Shown here: positions 62,289 to 64,000 of the stretch, in pieces
Layout of the letters: every line of letters starts with the position of its first letter
Position numbering within the stretch: position 1 is the stretch's first letter
NCBI GenBank assembly: GCA_017425245.1
Contig: JAFOOX010000019.1
Span: 1 to 64,000 of the forward strand
DNA length: 64,000 bases
Reading direction: 5' to 3'
Source: Gammaproteobacteria bacterium
GTDB taxonomy: Bacteria > Pseudomonadota > Gammaproteobacteria > Enterobacterales > Neiellaceae
The notes under the pieces: generated by a model
The model's database searches: none
What the model saw: the letters and a program-made list of their open reading frames with translations, nothing else
What the model was told of the DNA's origin: nothing
Program-made: the position numbers and the translations under genes

Positions 62289-64000
62289 ATGACAACTGGC
62301 AACATGGTTTCGCGGGCAAGCCCTCTGGCTGCCGCCGTGGCCTCGGCGCTGCTCTTGCTGCCGCTGGCCCAGCAGGCTCAGGCGGTCACCTTCAACTGGG
62401 GCGAGATCGAAGGCAGCTTCGATTCAACCCTAACCTTTGGTTCCAGCTTTCGTACGGAAGATCGTGACTGGGATCTGATTGGCAAATCCAACCAGCCCGG
62501 CTTTAACAACAGCAGTCAGAACTGGTCCGGCTATGATCCGGCGGTCAATACCAAGGTACCGTCCAACGACGTTTGGGATTATCCGCAAGGGTCTTATTCG
62601 ACCAATGGCGACAATGGTGACTTGGCTTATGATCCGGGCGAGGCGTTTTCGACCCAGTTCAAGGGGGTGCATGAACTGGATCTGCACGCCGGTGATTTTG
62701 GGGTTTTTACCCGCTTCACCTATTTCTACGATTACGCCATGGAAAATCAGGATCGGGCCTGGAGTAATCCGGTCACGGGTGAGCGCATTGACCCTTGCGC
62801 CAACAGCGATGCGTCAGCACGGGTGTGCAAGGATTTCCGTTTCCTTGACGCTTATGTCTATGGCACTTTCACCCCAGGCGGAAAGACCCTGAACGTCCGT
62901 CTCGGCCGTCAGGTGCTCAACTGGGGTGAAAGCACTTTCATTCCTCATGGGCTGAGCGAACTGGTGCCGATCGATATTGCCCGCATTCGTTCACCCGGTG
63001 CCGAGTTGCGTGAGGCTTATGAACCGGTGGGCATGCTGTGGGGTTCACTGACCCTGAGCGAAAATCTGTCGGTTGAGGCCTTTTATCAGTTCGAATGGCA
63101 AGAGAGCAAACTGCCGCCGCCGGGCAGCTATTTCTCGACCAATGATTTCGCCGGTTACGGCGGCGAGGCCAGCACCATTCAGCTTGGCTTTGCCAGCAAT
63201 CCGGACCAGAACCTCAACTTTCTCACCAATCGTCTCAATTCGCTCGATGCGCTCTATCAGAGCGTGGCAGGGTTGAGCCTGGCTCAGGTGATTGGTGGTC
63301 TGCAGGCTGGCGCCTTCGACAGCGCTACTGAGGCCCAGTTGCTGGGCATTTATATCGCTTCGGCTGCTGAGCAGGCGCTACGCCTCGACAACGCTGAGCC
63401 GGAAGATGGCGGCCAATACGGCGGCAAGTTCACCTGGCTGGTGCCGGAGCTTAACAGCACCGAATTTGGCTTCTACTACGCTAACTACCACAGCCGTCGA
63501 CCACTGATCTCCGGTCAAGCCTCCAACTTTAATGAGGCTGCGCTGATCGCGGATCTGCAGAGCATCAGCGCCGATGGGGTGACCAATGGCAACATCACCG
63601 ATCTCAACGCCTTCACCAAGGCCAAGCTGAGCTACCCCGAAGATCTGCAGATGTACGGGGTATCGTTCAACACCATGATCGGTGAGACCTCGGTGGCTGG
63701 CGAGGTGGTGCATCGCCCGGATGAACCGCTGCAGATCGACGACGTTGAGCTGCTACTGGCGGGTGTACCTGAGCAGCTTGCCCAAGCGGATTCGGCGGTG
63801 GCCAATCCGGCACTGGGCGGTGTTTCGCAGCTGGATGCCCCGGCACCGGGTGGTTGGATGACCGGTTATATCGAGTCGGATACTACCCAGGCTCAGGCGA
63901 CGGTCACTCATCTGTTCGGCCCGGTACTGGGGGCGAGCAATCTGGTGGGGCTGATCGAGGTGGGCGGTGTCTGGATCCATGACATGCCCAGTCAGGACGA
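62289..64000 (+). CDS. DUF1302 family outer-membrane protein, 5' part
   Basis: 570 residues are readable and the gene runs off the window. Signal peptide with AQQAQA cleavage region; the mature chain starts VTFNWGEIEGSFDSTLTFGSSFRTEDRD. RLGRQVLNWGESTFIPHGL, DIARIRSPGAELREAYEP and VPELNSTEFGFYYANYHSR are typical of DUF1302, a large beta-rich family usually paired with a DUF1329 gene and linked in pseudomonads to growth on lipids, terpenoids or aromatic compounds. Probably an outer-membrane barrel that helps hydrophobic uptake. Ribosome site GGAGAA precedes ATG 62289. Confidence 0.9.
   Translation, partial: MTTGNMVSRASPLAAAVASALLLLPLAQQAQAVTFNWGEIEGSFDSTLTFGSSFRTEDRDWDLIGKSNQPGFNNSSQNWSGYDPAVNTKVPSNDVWDYPQGSYSTNGDNGDLAYDPGEAFSTQFKGVHELDLHAGDFGVFTRFTYFYDYAMENQDRAWSNPVTGERIDPCANSDASARVCKDFRFLDAYVYGTFTPGGKTLNVRLGRQVLNWGESTFIPHGLSELVPIDIARIRSPGAELREAYEPVGMLWGSLTLSENLSVEAFYQFEWQESKLPPPGSYFSTNDFAGYGGEASTIQLGFASNPDQNLNFLTNRLNSLDALYQSVAGLSLAQVIGGLQAGAFDSATEAQLLGIYIASAAEQALRLDNAEPEDGGQYGGKFTWLVPELNSTEFGFYYANYHSRRPLISGQASNFNEAALIADLQSISADGVTNGNITDLNAFTKAKLSYPEDLQMYGVSFNTMIGETSVAGEVVHRPDEPLQIDDVELLLAGVPEQLAQADSAVANPALGGVSQLDAPAPGGWMTGYIESDTTQAQATVTHLFGPVLGASNLVGLIEVGGVWIHDMPSQD

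Noticed and set aside
62000..62305. 101-codon frame on the - strand upstream of the DUF1302 gene
   Set aside because: It overlaps the DUF1302 ribosome site and start and covers the operator-like palindrome; no recognisable domain or ribosome site. A small real gene cannot be fully excluded.

Overview
This window looks like one contiguous chromosome segment of a GC-rich gammaproteobacterium, most like the marine Pseudomonadales/Oceanospirillales type. The basis is gene order and family membership, not a database search: gacA-uvrC-pgsA, a Gly-Cys-Leu tRNA operon, recC-recB-recD, dapA-bamC-purC, a divergent rne/rluC pair, msrC-proQ-prc, pepN-DUF2835, phasins of the PhaF/PhaI kind, and a fatty-acyl reductase closely resembling the Marinobacter Maqu_2220 type.

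Layout. 1-6.1 kb is accessory: the trailer end of a type I-F CRISPR array (cas genes and leader would lie left of the window), three copies of a REP-like hairpin repeat, a HelD-type helicase, a frameshifted exported protein and a Fic protein. 6.1-11.3 kb holds an RluA-type pseudouridine synthase, a large lipid-anchored MalS-like amylase with a 15-bp tandem repeat, an unrecognised protein and a gene remnant. 11.5-19.6 kb is gacA-uvrC-pgsA, then a c-di-GMP signalling trio (TonB receptor, YfiR-like protein, CHASE8-like/GGDEF/EAL enzyme) on the opposite strand, then three tRNA genes. Behind the tRNAs are two pairs of DnaA-box-like sequences. 20.2-29.1 kb is recCBD.

29.1-36.5 kb is the most distinctive block, a neutral-lipid locus. 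It has a PHA-system protein, two phasins, a wax ester synthase/DGAT and a lipase-like hydrolase on the + strand. Facing them on the - strand are a fatty-acyl reductase, a DUF2505 protein and a TetR regulator. The reductase would make fatty alcohol, WS/DGAT would esterify it, phasins would coat the inclusions and the hydrolase could mobilise esters.

36.5-64 kb is mainly housekeeping: envelope biogenesis (bepA, bamC, prc), a HExxH lipoprotein of unknown function, lysine and purine synthesis, RNA metabolism (rne, rluC, proQ), transporters and pepN. The window ends inside a DUF1302 outer-membrane protein gene, whose upstream region carries a palindrome matching the published PsrA (fatty-acid sensor) operator.

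All calls come from reading the sequence and recalled family knowledge; no similarity search was run.
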